Origin: Spirometra erinaceieuropaei
Lineage: Eukaryota; Platyhelminthes; Cestoda; Diphyllobothriidea; Diphyllobothriidae
Length of the DNA: 64,000 nt
Reading direction: 5' to 3'
NCBI GenBank assembly: GCA_902702965.1
Contig: CACRXP010000020.1
Span: 971,538 to 1,035,537 of the forward strand
In this document: positions 22,379-33,264 of the stretch, piece after piece
Numbering within the stretch: the stretch's first letter is position 1
Layout: the number at the start of each line of letters is the position of its first letter
Notes under the pieces: model-generated
The model's input: the letters and a program-made list of their open reading frames with translations, nothing else
What the model was told of the DNA's origin: nothing
Databases searched by the model: none
Position numbers and translations under genes: made by a program

Positions 22379-23834
22379 AGGACGCAGAGTCAGGCTGCGA
22401 CAGCCCCCTTTTAAATGTAACCTCTGTGACACCGCCGCCTAATTGGGATCCACGCCGCCCCTGTTGTTTGCAAAAACCTGCCTTCTGTGGCGCTGACCAG
22501 ACGTGAACAGGCTGTTGGTTTTGTCATTCCCTGTGTCCCTTCCTGCTCTCGGTCTTCTTGACTCTGTCAACTGGACTCGGGAGGGTGGGGGGAGAAGGGG
22601 ATGCGACGATAAAAAAAAGCCCCAACAAACACAGAACTTTTAAGAGGGCAGAAATTGGCCTTAAACGGTCTCGATATTTTATTGGTTAGTTGTGAGCTCT
22701 GCACGGCCGTTCCTTCCTAATCCAAAAAACAGAGACATAGGCAAGCAGTGCACATCCACCTGACTGAATAGAAAATAGCGAAGAGGTGTTTTCGATAATG
22801 CAATTGAACCCGATCAGGAAGGTCCCGATATCGCGATGAAGGTAGCCGACGGTAAGTTCACAACATAGTTGATCAATGAGCGAGGTCAGTGGGTGTTGAA
22901 TAAAAACGCAGCTTTTCTGGCTCCCTGGTTATTTCTTCTAAACGCCATCTTCCGAGTTCATAACCCTTGGTTGCAATGCGAGTAACCCCAAGGGCCAAAC
23001 ACTGCCTTTCCTGGTCCCCTTTATAGAAAATTCGAGAGACAGGACCTGCGGCCACCTCTCAATACTCAGACTGGAAAATGTTTATTCAGAAAACTTAAAC
23101 ACACATCGGCAAGGGTTAAGCCTATGCGCGGGGCACGGAAAAACCACCTACGATATTTTTAAAAGTTGGTTTTGCTCGGTAGGGTCTTTGGTTGGCCCTT
23201 CGGCAACAGGACGACATTCACTGACCTGTACTGTCCCGAGGAGTCTGTGCTGCTGAAATGTCTGCATTGGTTCATTGTACTGCTCAATCCACATACGTTA
23301 GTAAGGGGAAAGTTCATTTTTGAAAACATTTCAGCACAGAGAGCAGTCAGGTGGCAAAAACACTCGAAATATTGATTGATGAGATGCATACGTCTGCCAG
23401 CACAGCAGGACTGTTAAAAAGTTGGTTAATTTGTTAAACAACAGTTGGCGTTCTCCTACCACGCGCATTTACTTAATCTTTGCCCAAGTTTACAATGACT
23501 ATAAACTCATTCACGCGCAGATCGCCGTTGACGAGAACAATTTGCTGTTGGGTACGTCTGAAGTGTCTTATAAGAGAGAGTTGGGAAATAGCCTGGTGAA
23601 CTGCTTCTGGATGGGAAAAAAGAACGGGAATTATATGGGACGCCGCAATTCGTGGAGGGCAGGGTACTTATCTGACAGAGTTGTTCCAAGGTCAAATGAA
23701 CAGGCAAGGTGAACGTCGGATAACATTACTGAATCAGTAAACCAACCCATGGGGTAGGGAGCGCAACTTCAGCGGCCACATGAAACAACCTTAAATCGGG
23801 CTGATATTCGTTCCAACATAAAGCTCAGTATACA
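22379..23834. other. No gene recognised
   Basis: Short frames at 23159-23389 and 23422-23712 lack recognisable motifs. Near 22555 a short GTCTTCTTGACTCTGTC phrase resembles part of repeat R5 in reverse. Confidence 0.4.
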
Positions 23835-24115
23835 GGGTGTCCCTAAAAAGGGGACATCATTTTATCACCTAATAACATGAACAAAGTACATTCAAATCGT
23901 GTCATACTGTAACAGTATGTCCAGAATTCAATGCATTGTTAAAAATTAACTGTTCGTATGTTTCCCTCTTCAGGATCAGACATGCCGTTCATTGGAACAG
24001 AAAAGACGTTTATTGTATTGATGTCCAGACTCAGCTAAATGTGAATACATAGTGGGCATTTGTTGCAAGATGTTATAAGCAGATTCGAACAAGGAAGCAG
24101 ATTTGGACGTGTCAG
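23834..24115 (+). mobile_element. Possible transposon end fragment
   Basis: The phrase TACAGGGTGTCCCTAAAAA at 23834 looks like an inverted-repeat end of the mariner type. It is followed by a short frame near 23980 reading MPFIGTEKTFIVLM, which could be the start of a transposase. Nothing longer survives, so this is a tentative call. Confidence 0.25.
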
Positions 24116-24159
24116 GAAAAATTTTCTACCCCATTGAATTCAGTCAAATAGATGTGTGT

Positions 24160-25137
24160 ATACTGTCGAATTATTTACCGAAATTCCGAAATGTATTTTC
24201 AATTCTAAAAGATTTTTTATGCAGTGTTGCAGTAACAATTATTTTACGACATAACCACAGCAAATTTAAGTCACGCCAGAATGCTGTCTGTCGAATGGAC
24301 CCTTTTCCGCTCGCCGCCAAAGAAAAGAAGCTGCGAAAATGGCTAATTATATAGCATAAACTTTTCCAATTGGTTTTCGATGCCCTTATAAATTCATTTG
24401 TATTTCACAGAAAGCATGCACAAAATTTTTCCGTCCTGCATTCATTTGGAGGAAAGTTTCTTCTTCTTCTTCTTCAAATTTTTTACTCAAAGAAAGGGTG
24501 TCCTTCGGATTATAAAAGTTTTCATTTATGGGATTTTTAAGACCGTGAAATGTCCATTTACACAGCCTCCCATTGGCGCGTTTATTATTGGTACTTGTAA
24601 AGTATGCAGCCTGGTCCATATGCATTATTAAGTTTCACGAGCATTATATGCCTCTTTTTAACAGCATATAGAAATCTATGCTTTTTCTTATACGGAACGT
24701 ACACGGCTGTTGGATTTGAAAATTCGGATGGAACGGCAGGTCGAGGTCAAAATTATGCGGGGAGTGAGAAAGGTCTTAGAACCGAAAGATGCTCGTTGTT
24801 TAAACATAAAATTTAAAGAAAAAATAAAGTTCCAGAAAAAAGCAAACAAGGCAGGCTGGTTTTGTGCCTGCTTTCTATGCAACACAATTATATTTACAAG
24901 ACCATCGAAAATCAATGAGAAAAATTCATGCCACATAAGTAGTCATTTTTGCGGATTCCACTTTTTGCGGGCAGCCGGAATGGGGCTCATTCGAAAGCCA
25001 GCATCTTGGCATGCCTAAACTATCCTGTGGTTATATTATAAAATAATTATTCCTACAACCTACTTGAGCAATTAATCGAATCGAAAGCATATTCTAGAAT
25101 TCTGGCTGACATTTCAGGAGATAGCACATCTACTCTA
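24160..25137. mobile_element. Fold-back element FB6, degenerate
   Basis: The left arm begins near CCGAAATTCCGAAATG. The centre carries a TTC tract at 24462-24475 and the AATTATGCGGGGA block near 24750. The right arm ends with ATTTCAGGAGATAGCACAT and CTACTCTA in place of CTACTGTA. Arms are still complementary over several 15-20 base blocks. Non-coding. Confidence 0.7.
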
Positions 25138-25748
25138 TCCATCTACCGATCCATTGGCTTCCCGAAGCAAAAAAAGCTTCGTATATTTGATAGGGGTCAT
25201 GAACAGACAACCACCTAACAGGCCGAAGCCGGCCAAGCTATGATGGCAGAGCGGAGACGACAGAGAATGACAGGTGGTGAGGCAGTGATGAAATTCGTTT
25301 TGACGAAGTGCTTATTGCGAATCTGGTAGACTTCAGTGGTGAACCAGCTGCGCCAGGTGTATCTGTACGAATGTTTGTGTTTCTGGTCTCAGCTGGCTGA
25401 ATGAAGACAAACAAGTCCGAAACTGTTTGTATCAATCTACATTCCAAACTCTGTCGTCTCCCCACCGATATACACATATCTTTGAGTGGGAGACAATTAA
25501 CTCTTCTGGAATAACCACGTAATGTTATTTCTATATGGCAAGTGGTTATTTCCCACCCACGAAATAGGTACTAGGGAAAATCCCAGACACCTATATCGTC
25601 GATGCTTCCGCTGCGGTATGACGTAGCTGCGCGCGGTTCGTCTACCTACTATATCCCTCAGCGTTCTCTATGAGTCATACAGCAATGAAAACGGTGGCGA
25701 AGCATTTGTTTGAGGTTTCAGTTCGAAAGGACGGCGAGACTTTTGTCA
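25138..25748. other. No gene recognised
   Basis: Nothing recognisable between FB6 and the dead transposase. Confidence 0.4.
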
Positions 25749-25749
25749 T

Positions 25750-26990
25750 TTTTACAGGATGGCCCAGATGTAGCCGAACCCTAGTTATAATTAAATGTCA
25801 CCAAAAAGTGGAACAAAAATTTGTCACATAACGTTACAGCAAACGCTTAAAATATAAGTCTTCTGTATGAACCTTCAGTAGACCTGGTTCATATCACTTC
25901 TGACATGCATGACCCTTTCCTCGTTTTGGCCAACTTCGAATTTATTATCGCCTTCTTTAATCTGGGACATGACCTACACATAACACACTTTAAAATTGGA
26001 AGACCATGTTCGTGCTCTTAAGAATTATTTTTCATCGGGTCAGAGTTATAAAGATGTTAGAGATCACTGTAATGAATCATTTAATGCACCACCTACAATA
26101 AAATCGACATTTTACTAGTTGATATGAAAATTCGAAAGAACTGACAACACTACCTCGTCGGATAAACCTAGTGTATCATTAACAGCGCAAACTATTGCTA
26201 ATCAAAATCTAGTAGCAGCATCAGAGGTCAACAGTCCTCGGAAATTCTAGAGACGCACTTCTGCAGAGCTGGACATACCGCAATCGTCTTTGCAACGCAT
26301 CGTGTCAAATATCGGCTTACGCGCTCCTGATAAAGATGACAGAGTTAGGCATCTTCAGTCTCGTGAAACTTCTGTGGTTGCACGTTTTCCTGACTTTTTT
26401 AACCCATATCGTTTGGCCAGTCGAAGCCTGACGGGTGAATCGACATAACTGCGTCTATTGGTCAGATTAAACTTTACATGAGATGTTAAAACAGGAGTTT
26501 GATTTGCCTGGTGTCACTTTTTGGCGTAGCATTTGCAGTACAAGATTAATTTCCCATATTTCGTTTGATAAGAAATTGACGGTCGAATAATATGTAAAAA
26601 TGTTAAATGAAAAGTTGTGGCCTATGATGTGCAGATTACGCTGCGATGCACTTTCGGCAGGATGACACCCCGGCTTATTAGGGTCTAATTGTTCAAGGCA
26701 GCTTAGCAAACATATGCCAGATAGATGGACTGACAGCAAACGTGCCGCGAAATGGCCCGCAAAGTCCCCAAGCCGCAGCTTCCTATACTTTTGCTCTGGG
26801 GAATACTCAAAAGCAGGTCTTTAGAGATAAACCAAAGACTCTCAGTGCTCTGAAATGGGGCTCCATAAAGGCGTGAAAAGATACTGAACCGGTAATATGA
26901 AAAACAGTAACTGCCTTGACCATTAAAAGATGGCACAACTGTATTGCAAATAGTGGTTAGCATTTGAGTACAGGTTGCAAATTTGTGTAA
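25750..26990 (+). pseudogene. Tc1/mariner-like transposase, dead copy
   Basis: A single plus frame from about 26006 reads YFSSGQSYKDVRDHCNESF, then APPTIKST, SDKPSVSLTAQTIANQN, and RRTSAELDIPQSSLQRIV. This is the N-terminal helix-turn-helix region typical of IS630/Tc1/mariner transposases, but it has four in-frame stops. Downstream, near 26636-26690, another frame gives MHFRQDDTPAY, matching the second catalytic Asp region. KWPAKSP follows near 26750 and GNTQKQVFRDKPKTLSALKW near 26800-26860, as in the last third of the catalytic domain. Frameshifts and a missing middle make it non-functional. ACAGGATGGCCCAG near 25756 may be its left end. Confidence 0.75.
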
Positions 26991-27064
26991 TAAAAGGCTG
27001 TTCCATTTATTTGCATTTTCTAGTAATAATTGGGATCCGGATACACGTGGAATTCACTGTACGG

Positions 27065-27150
27065 GCGTTGCACACAGTTGGGTGGTGATGGCCTAAAAGC
27101 CAGAAGTAGTCCTCTCAGCCTCTCTTGTCTCTGTCGTTACCCCTCCTCTG
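27065..27150 (+). repeat. SINE fragment, degenerate
   Basis: GTTGGGTGGTGATGGCCTAA, then AAGCCAGAAGTAG and CTCTTGTCTCTGTCGTTA, match the middle of the SINE family. No ends are retained. Confidence 0.45.
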
Positions 27151-28310
27151 CTTATGCATATATATAAAGGGTATCTTGGGGACAGACCGATCACCAGTAG
27201 TCAGGAAATGATTGAAGAATTCCCCTCGCACCTGTCCCCCCTCTTACCGAACATCAAATAACATATAGATGAAGACAAAGACTGTCGGCTGTCTCTATTA
27301 GACATGCTTGCCCGCAGAAAATCGACGTGGAAATGAAAACAACTACCCACAGTCAGGGGACGAGCACCTGTCGCATTCTAAATTGCCATAGTAACCACCT
27401 CATTTCTTACAAAGGTAGTTGCGTGGGAGCGTTCTACTGTTGTGTATAGCCTTACTGCAGTCAGCTAGGCGGCAGAAAAGAAGAGATTCGGTTGCTGTGG
27501 GAGCTCTGCATAGATGGCGGATGCGTTAGCAGTTTCGTCGAAGAATTCAGACGAAAGTCAAGAAAAGAAGCCGAGAGTGGGAACCAAGTCACTGTATCTG
27601 AAAAATTCGCTAGACTGACGATCGTATTTGCGATTGGGTCGTTTACCGGCCGAAAGCCACAATCTGGCAATTGACCATGCATCCTGAGGACTCACTATCC
27701 ACCAATCAAAAATCTGCCCTCGTTTAACTGATAACATACAACTTCTGTGGAGCCATTTGTGTGGTTAAACCGTCAAGCATTTACACACGAGTCTGAGTGT
27801 GCGCGGTTTGGCTGTGAGGTTTGGAGCCCCGTCATTCATCGGCGCCAGGTCACAACTGCGTTTTCGACCGCTTGAGAATCTTGGGTCACTCAGAAGATCG
27901 GACTGTGCGTCAGCTGCAGGAATCATGTCGTCTGACAGATGGCCCAATCAATAGGCACAGATCCGCCAGTCGTGTAGAAGGCGATGCGTGGACAAATCAG
28001 TGGCATGACTGAAGGCCATTTTTGGTGGAGGTAGGACAAAAAATAGAGGACAGCATATTTCCTCTATTCCTTGACTATAGACCGTTCAAAATTTCGAAAT
28101 GTCACATGAATAAAAAATTAGTCTCGGAGACCACCTTACCGTCTCCCAGCCAGGCCTTACATGCTTTCAACCATTCGTCGTCAGACGACGGGTTGGTGTC
28201 GCCAGCTCGAAAATTCACGAGTACAACTCGATTTTTCCGACGAGCCTTTTATCTTCATCATATTATTTTGGAATGCACGCAACCACAACTATTCATACAT
28301 ATATGCTATA
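27151..28310. other. No gene recognised
   Basis: Short frames on both strands with no recognisable domain. Confidence 0.4.
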
Positions 28311-28922
28311 TAGGCAGAATGCTAATACCGACAAAAACGAGGGAGACTGGAATGGCCATTTCTGGCTTATTAGCCGTCGTCAGCCAGCCATACCGAAGCC
28401 CGAAGTGTGCAACACCCGAGCCTCGAACTCGCGACCTGTTGGTTTAGAAGTCAACGCCTCTACTCACCGGGCCACGAGCCCGTTGCCTTGTCGGTTTTCG
28501 ATCGGGAATATACAATGTTAGGGGGCGCTCACCGATCGTTCATACGGAACTCACTCGTTCCGTTGGGCCTTAAGGGCTCTCTCTCGAGCCCAACCAGCAG
28601 CCGCACAGCGGCGCATGATATATAGGCTGCTGGTTGGGCTCGAGAGAGTGCCCTCAAGGCACAATGGAACGAGTGAGTTCCGTATGAACGATCGGTGAGC
28701 GCCCCTACCATTGTATATTCCCGATCGAAAACCGACAGGGCAACGGGCTCGTGGCCCGGTGAGTAGAGGCGTTGACTTCTAAATCAACAGGTCGCGAGTT
28801 CGAGGCTCGGGTGTTGCACACTTCGGGCTTCGGTATGGCTGGCTGACGACGGCAAATAAGCCAGAAATGGCCATTCCAGTCTCCCTTGTCTTTGTCGGTA
28901 ATAGCATTCTGCCTATATATCA
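28311..28922. repeat. Palindromic SINE pair S5 (head-to-head copies)
   Basis: Two full-length SINE copies meet head to head with their centre near 28620, giving an inverted repeat of about 610 bases. The right copy runs plus: GTGGCCCGGTGAGTAGAGG is A-box-like and GAGTTCGAGGCTCGG is the B-box and T-arm-like site. Between them GTTGA/TCAAC can form an anticodon-like stem around TTCT. The outer ends are TATAGGCAGAATGCTAATAC and its complement. Arms look highly similar, so this may be a recent duplication or a transposing palindromic unit. Confidence 0.85.
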
Positions 28923-29028
28923 TGCGCCGCTATGCGGCTGCTGGTTGGGCTCGAGAGAGAGCCCTTAAGACAAAAATGAACGAGTGAGTTCCGTATGAAC
29001 GATCGGTAAGCGCCCCATAACACTATAC
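28923..29028 (+). repeat. SINE terminal module, third partial copy
   Basis: GCGCCGCTATGCGGCTGCTG, GGGCTCGAGAGAGAGCCC and GAACGATCGGTAAGCGCCC follow directly on the palindrome, repeating its terminal module a third time. Confidence 0.75.
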
Positions 29029-29054
29029 ATATATGCTGGAAGGTAGGCATCCAA

Positions 29055-30447
29055 ATAAGTATGAGTCGAAGTCGAATATTTGCTTTGGGAAAGGAAGTTT
29101 ATTGTGCAAATTTTCAACGCCGGATCCCTGGGTCGTCGTCAGACACAGACTGAGAGCAAATGCGCCAGCACAGTTAACATCTTAAGTGCGCCTAAAAATC
29201 GATAATCGCTTGGCGTTCGTGCCAGTAGGCGGCCGTCGTGTGTCTCAGTTCGTTCTTATTGGCCTTCGCTTCTTCCTTTTCTCCTTGAAATATTTGTACG
29301 CGGCATCCAACTCGATGCGGCGGTTGATGCATAATTCGTCTGAGTGCATGGCCTCGAGGAACCCCCGGTCTTTCTTGGAGGGGCACACAGCGACAATGCG
29401 AGTTTTCTCCCAAGCGAAAGTGTTCCCGGTGTCCGGGTTGTGCATGGCTACTTGAGACAGGTAGTCTCGCCTCTTCACTGCAAACCGGTGTTCGTGAATG
29501 CGTGTAGAAGCGCATTGTCCAGTCTGGCAGCAATAGACAGCATCATATGCATAACAAGTGATCTTGCAAACGACTTCTTTCTTGTCCAGATAGTTAACCC
29601 TACGCTTAGGGTGCACGAGCTGAGTGCGCAAACTAGTCGTCGGTCGGTGCGCCACCTGAATTTGGTGCTTCCTTAAGCGTCTTCCAACGAGTTCAGGCAC
29701 ACGTTTAGTATAAGGAAGTGCTCGCCAGGTTTTTTGTTCAGACGTCTGATTTGGAGTACCTTTCTCTTCGACTCTTTCTGTCTCATGCATCGGCGTACAA
29801 AATCTCTAGGGTACCCATTCCCCAACAATAATTCACACAAGAAACTTAGTTCATATCGATAGCCTTCTTCACCATAACAATGTGTTTTTGCTCGATCAAG
29901 CAGACTGTTGACAGCACCCCGTTTGTGAGAGATTGGCTGATTGCTCTCGTAAGGTAGAATGATTTCCGCTTAAGTATCTTTACGGTAAACCGATGTACGT
30001 GGTGTTCCGTCTGTCTTTCACTGTGCGAGAACATCCACGAAAGGGGTTTTACTGTCGACTTCCAATTCGAGTGTGAAGGTAGTCCCCGGAATTGTTGAGT
30101 TTATACTGTTGTGAAGCGTTTCCAACTGGTCCTTTTTAACGACAACAAATGTGTCATCTGCATATCGCAGGCACAGTTTAGGTTTAATTATCGGAAGAGC
30201 CGTAGCCTCCAGTTTCTGCATTGTGACTTCGGAGAGAAAACCATAAATGGCTGACCCCATAGGGGCTCCTTTCAGTTGTTGATAGCACTGTTGCTGAATG
30301 AGAAGTTGGTTTTCAAGCATAGGTCGATGAGTTCCAGCACGGCAGTTGCGGGAACGCCCATGTCATAGGACATCAATAGTTCTTCTGTGCATTGTTTTGC
30401 TACATCTAGAGGTATCGATGTGAAGAGCTACACGACGTCGAGAGAGG
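29055..30447 (-). pseudogene. Penelope-like element, lineage a: reverse transcriptase and GIY-YIG fragments
   Basis: The minus strand begins near 30447 with LDVV-stop-LFTSIPLDVAKQ (RT motif A region). Frame 30320-30018 then carries KGAPMGSAIYGFLSE (motif B) and LRYADDTFVVVKKDQ (motif C, YADD intact). After frameshifts the linker appears, and frame 29790-29245 reads CYAYDAVYCCQTGQ, TRIHEHRFAVKRRDYLSQVA and DRGFLEAMHSDELCINRR, a GIY-YIG domain with candidate catalytic Arg (RIHEH) and Glu (FLEAM). The stop is at 29245, followed by a tail to about 29055. RT and endonuclease order is diagnostic for PLEs. It is 5'-truncated and frameshifted. Confidence 0.85.
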
Positions 30448-30757
30448 TCAAGAGTTCCTTGAGGTCATGCATTCAGACGAATCATGCATCAACCGGCACC
30501 TCAAGTTGGATGCTGCCTACAGAAATCTCAAGGAGAGATGGCAGGAGCGAAGGCCAATCAGAACGGACTGAGACACACGACGGCCGCCTACTGGCACGAA
30601 CGCCAAACGATTATCGATTCTTAAATGCACTTAAGATGTTAACTGTGCTGGCGCATTTGATTTTCGTCTGTGTCTGACGACGACCCGGAGAACCAGCGTT
30701 GAAAATTTGCACAATAAACTTCCTTTCCTAAAGCATATATTCGACTTCGACATATAT
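30448..30757 (+). pseudogene. Penelope-like element, lineage a: inverted partial 3' end
   Basis: The plus strand encodes EFLEVMHSDESCINRHLKLD, then AAYRNLKERWQERRPIRTD and a stop near 30571. The same tail as at 29055-29245 follows in opposite orientation, ending ATTCGACTTCGACATA. It abuts the 5'-truncated minus copy at about 30447, so both outer ends of the 1.7-kb unit are PLE 3' ends. Such inverted partial copies are a known feature of Penelope-type insertions. Confidence 0.8.
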
Positions 30758-31289
30758 ATCTATATATCATATCAGGCCGATAATTCCAGAAATTACTAGG
30801 AACAGGACATGGAGATAAGTCTCCGGGACATGACTTTTTAGGGTCGGACCCGAAATTTCAATGAACATTCGAGTCGAAGACAACCAACTACTGTGGAATA
30901 ACCGCGTAATACCCATTCCTTAAACAAGTACTACTACATGTAGTATGAAGTTGGTATGGCAAAGGTTCTATACCGTACTCCCGGCGTAGGTATTAGCTAA
31001 AAGCCGTGGTACCCACGAGTGAACGACGTTCCCTAGTGTGAAGGACACATAGATAATAGAATAATAGATAATAGATAATAGAAAGTTATTCTAAGTGATC
31101 TTAGATAAATATTTCTCGGACAGGTTGTTTAAATAATCGAATTACAGTTCTTTGACAATGTATTCTTACAAATCCATTCTGGTTGCACTCCCCTCCTTCC
31201 CGTGACCAGCGTCACACCTGCTTTTCTTCTCTGACTCAGCAGTCCAAACGCACCCTGAGCAAGCTGTACGACTGTAGTGAACCCAGCCA
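30758..31289. other. No gene recognised
   Basis: Contains a (GATAATA)n-like microsatellite at about 31050-31082. No recognised coding sequence. Confidence 0.45.
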
Positions 31290-31800
31290 GTGCAATTGGT
31301 TCATAGGCCAACCAATCACCCCGTCGTTGTTGATGATGTCTACCGTGTGCGCCACTGCAAGGTAAGCGCAGACACGGTGCCTTGCGAGTGAATTAGTTTA
31401 TAGTGATATTAGACTTGCGCGGCATCTACCGCACTCTCTCTTCCTCATTCTCCCCCTGGACCCAGTGTCGAGACAGAGTCAAGAGGACCGGAGGTGGGGG
31501 GAGGGCGCTGGTGGCCGGCGCGGCCGGAGCCGCATCTAGGCGTGCAACCGCACCCCGTGGTCAACACAGCAAATGACCAGGATTTTTCGTCAACAACAAC
31601 AAGACTTCAACAGGGACCAGAACGACGAAGATGACCATCTGTGTACCTAACGGGAGCACACGCGCATCTACCGGCAGGGAACCAGGTGTCGGGGAGCTGC
31701 CAGTGCATGCCAGTCTGCGATGGCCATGGTTTGCTGGTACTGCCATAGCACGCGCTTACAGACATTTTGAATCCTCCCGATCGTACACTGTAAGTCGACA
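31290..31800. repeat. Dispersed repeat R5, copy 2
   Basis: Shares a long co-linear match with 43245-43720: GATGTCYACCGTGTG, GACTTGCGCRGCATCTACCG, GAGTCAAGA, TGACCAGGATTTT, CGCGCATCTACCG or near variant, and GGTTTGCTGGT. The unit is about 500 bases. No diagnostic domain is seen, so class is unknown. Confidence 0.7.
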
Positions 31801-33264
31801 GTCGCAGCCCTGACCCCAACTGGTGTGTGCCTTCCGGGGGTTTTTAAATTTCCACGGTAAAACTTTTCTACCAGTTCTGGTCCATTGACTTGCGGCTTTA
31901 GAACCTTGCCGCTGCCGGATATCCTATCCGATATTTTCAACTTAGCGGAAAATCCAACTCTACAGAGTCTTGCGACAGTTGGCAGAGCGTATTTCTGAGG
32001 ACGAATCGCTGTTTTTTTGCCTGTCTGACATTTGTCACCGCGCCCCATGACACAATGGATGCTCCAAGACATGTGTACGAGCAGCCTCAGTGGCCTTTTC
32101 AAAGAAAGGCAAGAATTTCGAGCAGAATGACCACCTTTCAAGACCGTGGTAACCAAGGCTTAAGTAATAAGTAGGAACCGCGCATAACTGAACCCTTTAC
32201 CGTAAAGTACCGTAAGGGGGACGATAGCAGTGGATGTAATGCACCGTGCGCACCGATTAGGCGAGTGGCGACGACCTTGAGATCTGGATAATGGGTGCAG
32301 ATCACACGTGCACAGGCATGGCGTCAGTTCATGCGAGTTCAGTGGGACGTAAATCCTTTGATTAACACCCCACCGCGAATTTGTCGATTTGAATTAATGG
32401 TCAGACTGAAATAGCTTCATTGGCGTCATTCCAACCTAGTCAGTTGCAAAGTGGACTGTCGCACTTGGCACCAGGTGAACCGGTTTGATGCAATCCAAAA
32501 GAGAGAGAGAGAGAAGCGGAGTGTGCTTAATAAACTAAATTCGGAAATGTGAGTGCGAAATGCATGCCCTGGGTTGTGGAATTTGGCGATGCAGGCATTT
32601 CGAATTCTACATATATGCCAGTTCATGAGGAAATGTGCACTTCTAACTTCCGTGAGATCATTCCTAGACGGTAAGAGGAATGAAACAGAGACACGTTTTT
32701 TAAAATGGTTGCATTTCTGGTGGCAGCTGGGGACACAGTCATACTGGCATTTTATCTCTTCGCCATCAAAATTCCTAGCTTCAACCAGGACAAAAACTAC
32801 ATGTAATTGGTATATACTTTTATCGTCGATCGGGGAGGACCGTATACAGTCATGAGTTGTTTTGGAAACGATTGTCGTAAGATGTGTGTGGTCGACAAGA
32901 TAAGGATTCCCAATCAAAAGTCAGGGAAGACGGAATGAGTGGGACAACCTTTACTGTTTGGAAAGCGTGTACACCAAAACTGTATGGGCAGTCGCCGCAA
33001 GCGTGCTCTCCAGACAAGTTGTTGTCTGTGTCCGCCTTCGAGGTGTTGTCTGTGACCGCCTTCGAGGTGTTGTGTCCCAGCGCGTGTGCGCGCTCCGTTA
33101 TCTTCGCGTCCGCCGGCCAATCAGAGGGGGGACAGCACTCGCGAGTCCCAGAAGCGTATCGACGAGGACCGTGAGGCGGACAGGAAGGCAGCGTGACAAA
33201 AGCGGAGGGCAAGAAGACGCAAACTGTCACACGATTGTCAAGATTAGGTTGTCACGTATTCTGA
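31801..33264. other. No gene recognised; short tandem repeat near 33018
   Basis: Frames of 162 codons (minus, 32156-31668) and 163 codons (minus, 32917-32426) show no recognisable domain; the first runs into repeat R5. A GA tract lies at 32500-32514. At about 33016-33065 a 24-base unit containing GTCCGCCTTCGAGGTGTTGT is tandemly repeated about twice. Confidence 0.45.

Noticed and set aside
28740..28815. A functional tRNA gene
   Set aside because: The A-box- and B-box-like sites and stems belong to the repeated SINE; acceptor stem pairing and a clean 7-base anticodon loop are absent.
32426..32917. 163-codon minus-strand frame
   Set aside because: It includes a GA microsatellite and no motif; length is within what chance gives in 64 kb.
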